Origin: Pseudomonas sp. UBA5706
Lineage (GTDB): Bacteria > Pseudomonadota > Gammaproteobacteria > Pseudomonadales > Pseudomonadaceae
Assembly: GCF_002419965.1 (NCBI RefSeq)
Contig: NZ_DIHC01000028.1
Coordinates: 175,462 to 227,634 of the forward strand
Direction of reading: 5' to 3'
DNA length: 52,173 nucleotides
The position numbers were made by a program, and so were the translations under genes. Below the pieces are notes generated by a model that saw only the letters and a program-made list of their open reading frames with translations, ran no database searches and was not told where the DNA came from. Positions 25,366 to 33,317 of this stretch are shown here, piece after piece; the first letter of the stretch is position 1, and every line of letters starts with the position of its first letter.

Positions 25366-26475
25366 ATGGCGTTCGACCGCATCGAAGACATCATCCAAGA
25401 CTACCGCCAAGGCAAGATGGTCCTGCTGGTCGATGACGAAGACCGGGAAAATGAAGGTGACCTCCTGCTCGCGGCCGAGTGCTGCACTCCTCAGGCCATC
25501 AGCTTCATGGCCAATGAAGCGCGCGGATTGATTTGCCTGACGCTGACTGACGATCACTGTCAGCGCCTGGGCCTGGAGCAGATGGTGCCCAGCAATGGCA
25601 GCGTGTTCTCGACCGCCTTTACCGTATCCATCGAAGCGGCGACCGGGGTCACCACCGGCATTTCCGCCGCTGACCGTGCCCGCACCGTGCAAGCGGCGGT
25701 TGCCGCTGACGCCAGGCCTGAAGACCTGGTGCAGCCCGGCCATATCTTCCCGCTGCGCGCTCGCGAAGGCGGCGTACTGAACCGCGCCGGGCACACCGAA
25801 GCCGGTTGCGACCTGGCACGGCTGGCCGGATTTACCCCGGCATCGGTCATCGTCGAAGTGATGAACGACGACGGCACGATGGCTCGTCGTCCCGACCTGG
25901 AGCGCTTCGCCGCCCGGCACGGCATCCGCATCGGCACCATCGCCGACCTGATCCACTACCGCCTGAGCACCGAACACACCATTGTGCGCATCGGCGAACG
26001 CGATCTGCCGACGGTGCATGGCACTTTCCGCCTGATCAGTTACGAAGATCGCATCGAAGGCGGCGTGCACATGGCCATGGTCATGGGCGAGGTGCGGCAT
26101 GACGACCCGACGCTGGTGCGAGTGCACGTGGTCGACCCGCTGCGTGATCTGGTCGGCGCCGACTACAACGGCCCGACCAACTGGACACTGTGGGCCGCCC
26201 TGCAAAAGGTCGCCGAAGAAGGTCGCGGCGTCGTTGTGGTGCTGGCCAATCACGAGTCCTCCCAAGCCCTGCTCGAACGCATCCCGCAGCTGACCCAGGT
26301 GCCCCGGCAATACACCCGCTCGCAGTCACGCATTTATTCGGAAGTCGGCACCGGAGCGCAAATCCTGCAAGACATTGGCGTGGGCAAACTGCGCCATCTC
26401 GGGCCCCCGCTCAAGTACGCGGGCCTTACTGGCTATGATCTGGAAGTGATTGAAAGTATTCCGTTTCCTGGCTGA
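25366..26475 (+). CDS. ribB: RibBA-like protein: 3,4-dihydroxy-2-butanone-4-phosphate synthase with degenerate GTP cyclohydrolase II domain
   Basis: A 369-residue two-domain protein. Residues 1-200 are RibB: the acidic loop DDEDRENEGD (23-32), R-T-x2 region and the HTEAGCDLARLAG motif (143-155) needed for making dihydroxybutanone phosphate from ribulose 5-phosphate are intact. Residues 205-365 resemble GTP cyclohydrolase II, but the three zinc-binding cysteines of that enzyme (SECLTGD...RCDCG region) are absent; the matching stretch is VVDPLRDLVGADYNGPTN. So only the RibB half is likely active. The operator upstream ties it to the flavin-dependent pathway, where it may raise riboflavin supply. 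Confidence 0.85.
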   Translation: MAFDRIEDIIQDYRQGKMVLLVDDEDRENEGDLLLAAECCTPQAISFMANEARGLICLTLTDDHCQRLGLEQMVPSNGSVFSTAFTVSIEAATGVTTGISAADRARTVQAAVAADARPEDLVQPGHIFPLRAREGGVLNRAGHTEAGCDLARLAGFTPASVIVEVMNDDGTMARRPDLERFAARHGIRIGTIADLIHYRLSTEHTIVRIGERDLPTVHGTFRLISYEDRIEGGVHMAMVMGEVRHDDPTLVRVHVVDPLRDLVGADYNGPTNWTLWAALQKVAEEGRGVVVVLANHESSQALLERIPQLTQVPRQYTRSQSRIYSEVGTGAQILQDIGVGKLRHLGPPLKYAGLTGYDLEVIESIPFPG

Positions 26476-26521
26476 CCTCCCCCGCCATTCGCGCCGACCC
26501 GCTTCACGGTAATCAGCGTCC

Positions 26522-26546
26522 AGCCCCGTAAACCCTGGGGCTTTAG
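26522..26546 (+). terminator. Probable terminator after the RibBA-like gene
   Basis: AGCCCC (26522-26527) pairs with GGGGCT (26537-26542) and is followed by TTAG; short T run, so only moderately convincing. It ends the RibBA-like unit before the ABC transporter promoter region. Confidence 0.5.
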
Positions 26547-26604
26547 CTCTGCATACACTCAAAAAATACCAGGCGCCAAGGACGGCAAATGCTTGCAGAA
26601 AGCT

Positions 26605-26614
26605 TGGAATACCA
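26605..26614. promoter_or_regulatory. GntR-type operator 3 (ABC transporter operon)
   Basis: TGGAATACCA, one base off the TGGTATACCA core, within TTGGAATACCATAA. It is 168 bp before the binding-protein start in a 306-bp gene-free stretch (26476-26781) in which nothing else but a terminator is seen. Confidence 0.55.
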
Positions 26615-26781
26615 TAATATGACATTCCGTAGGCCGGAACATTTTCAGTCAGGCGTGCCCATAAGCGACAGCACAAACGACAGCCTCTGACCGGCTCCGA
26701 TTTCCAGCTCCAATGGATCCACTGCTCCCGACAGGCGGGCAACGCAGCCCGCTCAAAAACACAACAAATGAGGGCGTGAAA

Positions 26782-27807
26782 ATGGTGTTGATTCGACGTG
26801 CAACAGCGGTTCTGACGGCGGGCGTGTTGGCGCTCTCCTGTCACGCGGCAATGGCGGCCGATAGCGTGAATTTCGTCAGTTGGGGCGGCTCCACTCAGGA
26901 TGCGCAGAAGCAGGCCTGGGGCAACGCCTTCAGTAAAAGCACTGGCACCGCCGTGGTTCAGGATGGCCCGACCGACTACGGCAAACTCAAGGCCATGGTC
27001 GAGAGCGGCAACGTGCAGTGGGACGTGGTGGACGTCGAAGCCGACTTCGCGTTGCGTGCGGCCAGCGAGGGCCTGCTCGAACCGCTGGACTTCAGTGTCA
27101 TCAAGAAAGATCGCATCGACCCGCGCTTCGTTTCCGATCACGGCGTCGGCTCGTTCTACTTCTCTTTCGTGCTCGGCTACAACGAAAGCAAACTCGGCAA
27201 GGCCAAGCCAGATGACTGGGCCGCCCTGTTCGACACCAAGACTTACCCCGGCAAACGCGCGCTGTACAAGTGGCCAAGCCCGGGCGTACTGGAACTGGCC
27301 CTGCTGGCCGACGGCGTGCCTGCCGATAGGCTTTATCCACTGGACCTGGATCGCGCCTTCAAGAAGCTCGACACCATCAAGCAGGACATCGTCTGGTGGG
27401 GCGGTGGCGCGCAGTCGCAACAATTGCTGGCCTCAGGCGAAGTGTCGTTGGGGCAATTCTGGAACGGTCGCATCTACGCGCTGCAACAGGACGCGGCACC
27501 GGTGGGCGTGAGCTGGAAGCAGAATTTGGTGATGGCGGATTTCCTGGTCGTACCAAAAGGCGCGAAGAACAAGGACGCGGCGATGAAGCTGATCGCTGAC
27601 GCGTCGAGCGCCAGGGGCCAGGCCGACTTCTCCAACCTCACCGCTTATGCCCCGGTCAATCTGGACAGCGTGCAACGCCTGGATTCGACGCTCGCGCCCA
27701 ACCTGCCAACCGCCTATGGCAAGGATCAAATCACTCTCGACTTCGCGTACTGGGCCAAGAACGGTCCGGCCATCGCGACACGGTGGAACGAATGGCTGGT
27801 CAAATAA
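26782..27807 (+). CDS. ABC transporter substrate-binding protein (polyamine/PotD type)
   Basis: A 341-residue periplasmic protein. Residues 1-24 are a signal peptide (VLIRRATAVLTAGVLALSCHAAMA, cut before ADS). The mature part has the family-D binding-protein start VNFVSWGGSTQDAQKQAWGNAF and later YNESKLG, DTKTYPGKRALYKWPSPG, VSLGQFWNGR. GAGGG precedes the ATG. It leads a four-gene uptake operon with two permeases and an ATPase of the spermidine/putrescine type. A cationic or zwitterionic N-compound is the usual ligand class, which would suit a pyridinium betaine such as trigonelline; that is inference. Confidence 0.85.
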   Translation: MVLIRRATAVLTAGVLALSCHAAMAADSVNFVSWGGSTQDAQKQAWGNAFSKSTGTAVVQDGPTDYGKLKAMVESGNVQWDVVDVEADFALRAASEGLLEPLDFSVIKKDRIDPRFVSDHGVGSFYFSFVLGYNESKLGKAKPDDWAALFDTKTYPGKRALYKWPSPGVLELALLADGVPADRLYPLDLDRAFKKLDTIKQDIVWWGGGAQSQQLLASGEVSLGQFWNGRIYALQQDAAPVGVSWKQNLVMADFLVVPKGAKNKDAAMKLIADASSARGQADFSNLTAYAPVNLDSVQRLDSTLAPNLPTAYGKDQITLDFAYWAKNGPAIATRWNEWLVK

Positions 27808-27809
27808 AA

Positions 27810-28742
27810 ATGACGGCCGTCACTTCCCGTCCATCCGACCCGGCCGGTGGTGCGTCCAGCACCACCGGCGCGGCACAACCCGTGACCGATACACTCTACG
27901 TGCCGCTGGCCCAGCGCTGGAAAGGCAGCCGCAATCTGCTGCCTGCGCTGATCTTTCTTGGGCTGTTCTTCTTCGCGCCGCTGATTGGCCTGCTGCTGCG
28001 TGGCGTGCTGGAACCGACACCAGGCCTTGGCAACTACGAGCAACTGTTTGCCAACTCGGCCTACGCGCGGGTGCTGTTCAACACCTTTTCGGTGGCCGGT
28101 CTAGTAACTGTGTTCAGCCTGCTGCTGGGCTTTGCGCTGGCGTGGGCCATCACCCTGGTGCCCCGTGGCTGGGGCCGCTGGATGCTCAACATCGTGCTGC
28201 TCTCGATGTGGACCAGCCTGTTGGCGCGCACCTATTCCTGGTTGGTTTTGCTGCAGGCCTCCGGGGTGATCAACAAGGTACTGATGGCAGTGGGCATCAT
28301 CCATCAGCCGCTGGAAATGGTGCACAACCTGACCGGCGTGGTGATCGGCATGAGCTACATCATGATTCCGTTCATCGTGCTGCCGTTGCAGGCGACCATG
28401 GCGGCCATCGATCCGATGGTGCTGCAGGCCGGTTCCATTTGCGGCGCCCGTCCATGGACCAACTTTTTCAGGGTATTCCTGCCGCTGTGTCGTCCGGGGC
28501 TGTTTTCGGGCGGCTTGATGGTCTTCGTCATGTCCCTGGGTTACTACGTGACCCCGGCGCTGCTTGGCGGTGCGCAGGACATGATGCTGCCTGAGTTCAT
28601 CGTCCAGCAGGTGCAGTCGTTCCTGAACTGGGGCCTGGCTAGCGCTGCCGCCGCGCTGCTGATCCTGATCACGCTGGTGCTGTTCTATTTCTACCTCAAG
28701 CTGCAACCGGAGTCCCCGGTCGGCGCCCACCACGCGAGGTAA
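27810..28742 (+). CDS. ABC transporter permease (PotB/PotH type)
   Basis: A 310-residue inner-membrane permease with about six membrane segments (LLPALIFLGLFFFAPLIGLLL, GLVTVFSLLLGFALAWAITL, MLNIVLLSMWTSLLARTYSWLVLL and more). The EAA-type cytoplasmic loop that contacts the ATPase appears as AGSICGARPWTNFFRVFLPLCRPGL. It starts directly after the binding-protein gene; in-frame starts at 27783 and 27792 overlapping that gene are also possible. It forms the channel together with the next gene. Confidence 0.87.
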   Translation: MTAVTSRPSDPAGGASSTTGAAQPVTDTLYVPLAQRWKGSRNLLPALIFLGLFFFAPLIGLLLRGVLEPTPGLGNYEQLFANSAYARVLFNTFSVAGLVTVFSLLLGFALAWAITLVPRGWGRWMLNIVLLSMWTSLLARTYSWLVLLQASGVINKVLMAVGIIHQPLEMVHNLTGVVIGMSYIMIPFIVLPLQATMAAIDPMVLQAGSICGARPWTNFFRVFLPLCRPGLFSGGLMVFVMSLGYYVTPALLGGAQDMMLPEFIVQQVQSFLNWGLASAAAALLILITLVLFYFYLKLQPESPVGAHHAR

Positions 28743-28748
28743 ACGCCC

Positions 28749-29564
28749 ATGCTCCTGACACCCAATGCCATGAGCCCGCGCCTGCGCTGGGGGCTGTATT
28801 CGGCCACCGGGCTGATTGCGCTGTTTCTGCTGTTGCCGATTGTGTTCATCGTCCTGCTGTCGTTCGGCTCCTCGCAGTGGCTGGTGTTTCCACCGCCCGG
28901 CTGGACCCTGAAGTGGTATCAGCAGTTCTTCAACAACCCGGAATGGATGGCCGCTGCCTTCGCCAGTCTTAAGGTCGCGGTACTGACCACGATCTTCGCG
29001 GTGGCGCTGGGCCTGCCGACTGCCTTTGCCCTGGTCCGCGGACGTTTTCCGGGACGCGACATGCTGTACGGCGTCTTCACCCTGCCGATGATCGTGCCGT
29101 TGGTGATCATCGCCGTCGCGGTGTACGCGCTGTTTCTCAAACTGGGTTACACCGGCACGCTGTTCTCCTTTGTGGTGAGCCACGTGATCGTCGCGCTGCC
29201 GTTTACCATCATCTCGATCATCAATTCGCTGAAGCTGTTCGATCAGTCCATTGAGGACGCCGCCGTGATCTGCGGCGCGTCACGGATGCAGGCGGTGTTC
29301 AAGGTGACGTTTGCGGGCATCCGTCCGGGCATGGTCGCCGGCGCGCTGTTCGCCTTCCTTGTGTCGTGGGATGAGGTGGTACTCAGCGTGATGATGGCAA
29401 GCCCGAACCTGCAGACATTGCCCGTCAAGATGTGGACCACCCTGCGCCAGGACCTGACGCCGGTCATCGCCGTCGCTTCAACGTTGCTGATCGCGCTGTC
29501 GGTGCTGGTCATGTTTATCGCCGCGACCCTGCGTCGCCGCAACCAAGCGAGGATGCCTTCATGA
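28749..29564 (+). CDS. ABC transporter permease (PotC/PotI type)
   Basis: A 271-residue second permease with hydrophobic segments at about 18-40, 72-95, 105-128, 138-160 and 240-262. The EAA loop is DAAVICGASRMQAVFKVTFAGIRPGM. GAGGT precedes the ATG, 6 bp after the first permease stops. Its stop overlaps the ATPase start (ATGA), as usual in these operons. Confidence 0.88.
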   Translation: MLLTPNAMSPRLRWGLYSATGLIALFLLLPIVFIVLLSFGSSQWLVFPPPGWTLKWYQQFFNNPEWMAAAFASLKVAVLTTIFAVALGLPTAFALVRGRFPGRDMLYGVFTLPMIVPLVIIAVAVYALFLKLGYTGTLFSFVVSHVIVALPFTIISIINSLKLFDQSIEDAAVICGASRMQAVFKVTFAGIRPGMVAGALFAFLVSWDEVVLSVMMASPNLQTLPVKMWTTLRQDLTPVIAVASTLLIALSVLVMFIAATLRRRNQARMPS

Positions 29565-30712
29565 GTGCCGTGATCAAAGACCCCGCGCAGCAAGCCCAAC
29601 CCTTGGTCAGCCTGCGCCACCTGAACAAGCATTACGGCGATTTCGCTGCAGTGGACGATATCTCGCTGGACATCCAGGACGGCGAGTTCCTGACCTTCCT
29701 CGGCTCCAGCGGCTCGGGCAAGAGCACCACGCTGTCGATGCTGGCCGGTTTCGAAACGCCCAGTTCCGGCGAGATTCTGGTGTCTGGCAAGTCCCTGGTG
29801 AACGTGCCACCGCACAAGCGCGACATCGGTATGGTGTTCCAGCGCTATTCGCTGTTCCCGCATCTGTCCGTGCGCGACAACATCGCCTTCCCGCTGGCCA
29901 TCCGCAAACTGGCGGCGGCCGAGCGCGACAAACGCGTCGACGCCATGCTCAAACTGGTGCAGCTGGACGCCTTCGCCCACCGTCGCCCCTCGCAGCTGTC
30001 CGGCGGCCAGCAACAGCGGGTCGCCATCGCCCGGGCGCTGGTCTACGAGCCACGCATTTTGCTGATGGACGAGCCCCTGGGTGCACTGGACAAAAAGCTG
30101 CGTGAAGACCTGCAGGATGAATTGCGCCAACTGCATCGGCGTCTGGGGATTACCATCGTCTATGTGACCCATGATCAGGAAGAGGCCATGCGCCTGTCCC
30201 AGCGCATCGCGATTTTCAGCCATGGCAAGATCGTCGGTCTGGGCAGTGGCTATGACCTGTACCAGAACCCGCCAAACGCCTTCGTGGCCTCGTTTCTAGG
30301 TAACTCCAACTTCCTCAAGCTCAAAGCTCAAGGCAATGCTGTAGCGACGTTCGAAGGCCAACCTTTGTCGATTCGGCTGACTGCCGGTTTGCAAACCGGT
30401 CAGGACGTGCTGCTGATGATCCGCCCCGAAAAAGCCCAGGCGCTGAGTGTCGAACAGGCCGCTGCGCAACCGTTGCAGACAGGCTGGAACGAAGTCAGCG
30501 CCAGGGTTGCAGAAGTGCTTTTCCTCGGTGAGAGCCAGACCTGCGCAGTGCTCACGCAAAGCGCAGTGAGCATGACCGTCAAGACGCTGTCCGCCGCTGG
30601 CCTGCCACTGAAGACCGGCGATCAGGTGCGCGTACGCTGGGCCACTGCCGATGCGTGCGTGTATACGCAATGGGCCGAAAGCGACCTGAACAAGGCCGCC
30701 GGCGCACACTGA
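29561..30712 (+). CDS. ABC transporter ATP-binding protein (PotA type)
   Basis: A 383-residue ATPase. Walker A is GSSGSGKST, the Q-loop region is VFQRYSLFPHLSV, the signature LSGGQQQR, Walker B ILLMDEPLGALD and the switch His is in VTHDQEEA. Residues after about 285 form a TOBE domain as in PotA. It energises the two permeases before it. Start overlaps the second permease stop by four bases. A hairpin at 30764-30797 ends the operon. Confidence 0.92.
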   Translation: MSAVIKDPAQQAQPLVSLRHLNKHYGDFAAVDDISLDIQDGEFLTFLGSSGSGKSTTLSMLAGFETPSSGEILVSGKSLVNVPPHKRDIGMVFQRYSLFPHLSVRDNIAFPLAIRKLAAAERDKRVDAMLKLVQLDAFAHRRPSQLSGGQQQRVAIARALVYEPRILLMDEPLGALDKKLREDLQDELRQLHRRLGITIVYVTHDQEEAMRLSQRIAIFSHGKIVGLGSGYDLYQNPPNAFVASFLGNSNFLKLKAQGNAVATFEGQPLSIRLTAGLQTGQDVLLMIRPEKAQALSVEQAAAQPLQTGWNEVSARVAEVLFLGESQTCAVLTQSAVSMTVKTLSAAGLPLKTGDQVRVRWATADACVYTQWAESDLNKAAGAH

Positions 30713-30763
30713 TCCCTGAATCGTACGCAGCTGCAGGTAGATAATAGCCTTCACGAACCACCG

Positions 30764-30797
30764 AACGCCGCTTATCTCGACATGAGAAAGCGGCGTT
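30764..30797 (+). terminator. Hairpin terminator after the ABC operon
   Basis: AACGCCGCTT (30764-30773) and AAGCGGCGTT (30788-30797) form a perfect 10-bp stem with a 14-base loop. The T run is interrupted (GTGCTTCTTC). Confidence 0.6.
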
Positions 30798-30875
30798 GTG
30801 CTTCTTCATCCGCACATGCCCTGAATGTCCCTGACACTTGAGGATCAGGGGTAAGGATGAACTTAAACAAGGGCC

Positions 30876-30910
30876 ATAAAAACAGTGGGAGTGAGCATGC
30901 CCACTCCCAC
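30876..30910 (-). terminator. Rho-independent terminator of the NCS1 permease gene
   Basis: On the minus strand GTGGGAGTG and CACTCCCAC make a 9-bp stem with an 8-base loop, followed by TGTTTTTAT. It lies 38 bp after the permease stop. Confidence 0.75.
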
Positions 30911-30947
30911 CGGAGGTGTTTCAAATGCCGCCGCCTCAAACCTTGCC

Positions 30948-32366
30948 TCAGTCAGCAAATCCCAATGGCTTCGCTTTGCCCTGCTCCACGCGCCCGCGAG
31001 TCGCCAGGCAGTAGTACAGCGGGCAAGTCACCAGCAGTCCTGCCAGCCATGACAGGTCGACGCCTTCCAGGTAGTTGGCGTACGGCCCGACATACAGCGC
31101 GGTATTGGCAAACGGCAACTGCACGATGATGCCCACGAAGTAAGCGATGATCGCATGGGGGTTGAAGCGTCCGTAGATCCCGCCGTCGGCACTGAAGATC
31201 GAGGCAATGTCATAGTTGCCGCGCTTGATCAGGTAAAAGTCGATCAGGTTGATCGACGCCCACGGCACCAGCACGATCAGCAAGGTCAGGATCAGGTTGA
31301 TGAACTGCGAGATGAAGTCGCCGGACGCGCCGACCGCGGTGATGCAGCAACCCGCCAGAATCACACTGGCCAGCGCCACACGCACCTTGATGCTCGGCGT
31401 CCAGTTGCCGGCGAAGGTCTGGATCGAAGTCACGATCGAAAGCACCGCACCGTACAGGTTCAGCGCGTTGTGGCTGATGATGTTGAGCAGAAACAGCAGC
31501 ATCAGAATCGGTCCGAGAAACCCCGTGGCCTGCTTCACTGCATCCATCGCCTGGGTGCCTTCAGGTGTCGCGAGCACCGCCACCGCACCGAAGCTGAACG
31601 ACAGAATCGTGCCCAGTGTTGCGCCGAAATACGTGGCCCAGAACGGTTTGGCGATGCCGATATCGCACGGCAGATACCGCGAATAGTCCGACACGTACGG
31701 CGAAAAGCTGATCTGCCAGATGATCCCCAGACAAATCGTCGCCAGCCAGCCGGAGAGGTTGAAGCTGCCGCGGATGAAAAAGTCCTGCGGCAGGTCCTGG
31801 CTGAACATCATGATGAACCCGGCCAGCAACGCGGCACCCATGACCCAGGTGCCAATGCGGTTGAGGGTATGGATGAAGCGATAGCCGATCACCCCGATGG
31901 CGGTGGCGCTCAGTGCGCCGATGACCACGCCCACCGGCAGCGGCACCGCAGGCAGCATCCCGTGTATCGACTGGCCGGCCAGGACGATGTTGGAGATGAA
32001 GAAGCCCACGTAAATCAGTGCGGCAAAGAACACGATCAGCAATGCCCCATAGCGACCAAACTGGCCCCGGCTCTGGACCATCTGCGGGATGCCCATGCGC
32101 GGGCCCTGCGCGGAAGCCAGTGCGATCACCACGCCACCGATCATATGACCGAGCGCGATTGCGATCAGGCCCCAAAGCAGATTCAAGTGGAAGACCTGGA
32201 CCACCATCGCCCCGGTGACGATGGGCAGTGGCGCGATATTGGTACTGAACCACAACGTGAACAGGTCGCGCGCCTTGCCATGACGTTCGGCCAGAGGCAC
32301 GTAGTCGACGGTGTGATTCTCAATCAGGGGTGCAGCGTTGCCGCCGTTTGAATCGGAAGTAGTCAT
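30948..32366 (-). CDS. NCS1-family permease (cytosine/purine permease type)
   Basis: A 472-residue transporter with about twelve membrane segments and the NCS1 pattern: an N-terminal cytoplasmic stretch (DYVPLAERHGKARDLFTLWFSTNIAPLPIVTGAM), then GHMIGGVVIALASAQGPRMGIPQMVQSRGQFG, the usual cytosine-permease-like signature. Family members import N-heterocycles and related compounds by sodium or proton coupling. An operator variant lies at 32495-32504, and the gene is divergent from the flavin reductase-monooxygenase genes, so it probably imports the same N-heterocyclic substrate or a close relative. It would be a second uptake route beside the ABC system. Confidence 0.88.
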   Translation of the reverse strand: MTTSDSNGGNAAPLIENHTVDYVPLAERHGKARDLFTLWFSTNIAPLPIVTGAMVVQVFHLNLLWGLIAIALGHMIGGVVIALASAQGPRMGIPQMVQSRGQFGRYGALLIVFFAALIYVGFFISNIVLAGQSIHGMLPAVPLPVGVVIGALSATAIGVIGYRFIHTLNRIGTWVMGAALLAGFIMMFSQDLPQDFFIRGSFNLSGWLATICLGIIWQISFSPYVSDYSRYLPCDIGIAKPFWATYFGATLGTILSFSFGAVAVLATPEGTQAMDAVKQATGFLGPILMLLFLLNIISHNALNLYGAVLSIVTSIQTFAGNWTPSIKVRVALASVILAGCCITAVGASGDFISQFINLILTLLIVLVPWASINLIDFYLIKRGNYDIASIFSADGGIYGRFNPHAIIAYFVGIIVQLPFANTALYVGPYANYLEGVDLSWLAGLLVTCPLYYCLATRGRVEQGKAKPLGFAD

Positions 32367-32494
32367 CGTTTCGCCTATTTCTTGTCTTTGTGCGTAGCTA
32401 AAACCATGAAGCGAAGCCGGTGAACCGAAGATCCCGATGCCGCTTTCGACGTCGTAAACACTTCCATGCTGTCACGAGCGCGACCACCATATTA

Positions 32495-32504
32495 TGGTAT
32501 GCCA
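32495..32504. promoter_or_regulatory. GntR-type operator 4 (NCS1 permease)
   Basis: TGGTATGCCA within ATTATGGTATGCCAAC, one base off the core, 129 bp before the permease start. It shares a 379-bp divergent space (32367-32745) with operator 5; nothing else is seen there. Confidence 0.5.
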
Positions 32505-32675
32505 ACATTTTACAACGGGTAGAACAGGTATTTTGCAGTAATTGAAAGAGGCAGATGCGACTTGAAAAACCGGTTCAGCACTGTCTGGAACGCCGTTCTG
32601 CAAGGCTTGGAGCCTTTTTCAACTGCTTATCCCGACAGCGCAGCAAAAACAAAAAACGCTTGCAACATAGGTATT

Positions 32676-32687
32676 ACGGTATACCAT
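32676..32687. promoter_or_regulatory. GntR-type operator 5 (second flavin reductase)
   Basis: ACGGTATACCAT followed by CAGA, the same right flank as operator 1. It is 59 bp before the flavin reductase start. Confidence 0.65.
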
Positions 32688-32745
32688 CAGACACATAAAA
32701 CCGATGACTCTTCTCGACAAGGCCAACGCCCGCAGAGGTAGCAAA

Positions 32746-33231
32746 ATGATTGACGCAAACATTTATAAAAACGTCATGGGCTCCTTCCCTTCCGGCGTGA
32801 CAGTGATCACCACGCTCAACGACGAGGGCGAAGTGGTCGGCTTGACCGCCAGCGCCTTCAGCTCGCTGTCGATGGACCCCGCGCTGGTGCTGTTTTGCCC
32901 CAACTACAGCTCCGACTCCTACCCGACGCTGATCAAGAACAAGCGCTTTGCCATTCACCTGCTGTCCGGCACCCAACAAAGCGAAGCCTATGCCTTCGCC
33001 CGCAAGGGCAAGGACAAGGCCGCCGGTCTTGAGTGGACGCTGAGTGAACGGGGCAACCCGCTGCTGGCAAACGCCACGGCGATCATCGAATGCGAGTTGT
33101 GGCGAGAATACGAAGGCGGCGATCACGCGATCATGGTCGGGGCGGTGAAGAACCTTATCCTGCCCGAGCAACCCGCCAGCCCGATGGTGTACTGCCGGGG
33201 CAAAATGGGCGCCCTGCCCGCGCTGGCTTGA
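32746..33231 (+). CDS. Flavin reductase family protein (second copy, TgnB-like)
   Basis: A 161-residue split-barrel flavin reductase with FPSGVTVITTLNDEG, GLTASAFSSLSMDPALVLFCPNY and GGDHAIMVGAV. AGAGGT before the ATG at 32746 rejects the earlier in-frame start. It sits 86 bp upstream of the luciferase-type monooxygenase, the order reported for the two-component trigonelline monooxygenase, so it is the more likely direct partner (TgnB role). It is clearly a paralogue of the copy at 22813. Confidence 0.88.
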   Translation: MIDANIYKNVMGSFPSGVTVITTLNDEGEVVGLTASAFSSLSMDPALVLFCPNYSSDSYPTLIKNKRFAIHLLSGTQQSEAYAFARKGKDKAAGLEWTLSERGNPLLANATAIIECELWREYEGGDHAIMVGAVKNLILPEQPASPMVYCRGKMGALPALA

Positions 33232-33253
33232 AGCCCAGCGACACCAGGCATTA

Positions 33254-33263
33254 CGGTATACCG
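33254..33263. promoter_or_regulatory. GntR-type operator 6 (monooxygenase)
   Basis: CGGTATACCG, perfect palindrome, preceded by TTA as in the other sites, in the 86-bp space between reductase and monooxygenase, 54 bp before the latter's start. It allows separate control of the oxygenase. Confidence 0.6.
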
Positions 33264-33317
33264 AAAACGCCGGACCGTTTCGCAGCGCACGGCAAGAATA
33301 AATCCGAGGTAAGCGTC

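Noticed and set aside
28101..29183. 360-codon minus-strand ORF opposite the ABC permeases
   Set aside because: Gln/His/Arg-rich antisense of two membrane proteins; no recognisable domain.
31155..32351. 398-codon plus-strand ORF opposite the NCS1 permease
   Set aside because: Composition is His/Asp/Arg-rich as expected for the antisense of a membrane protein; the permease frame is complete.
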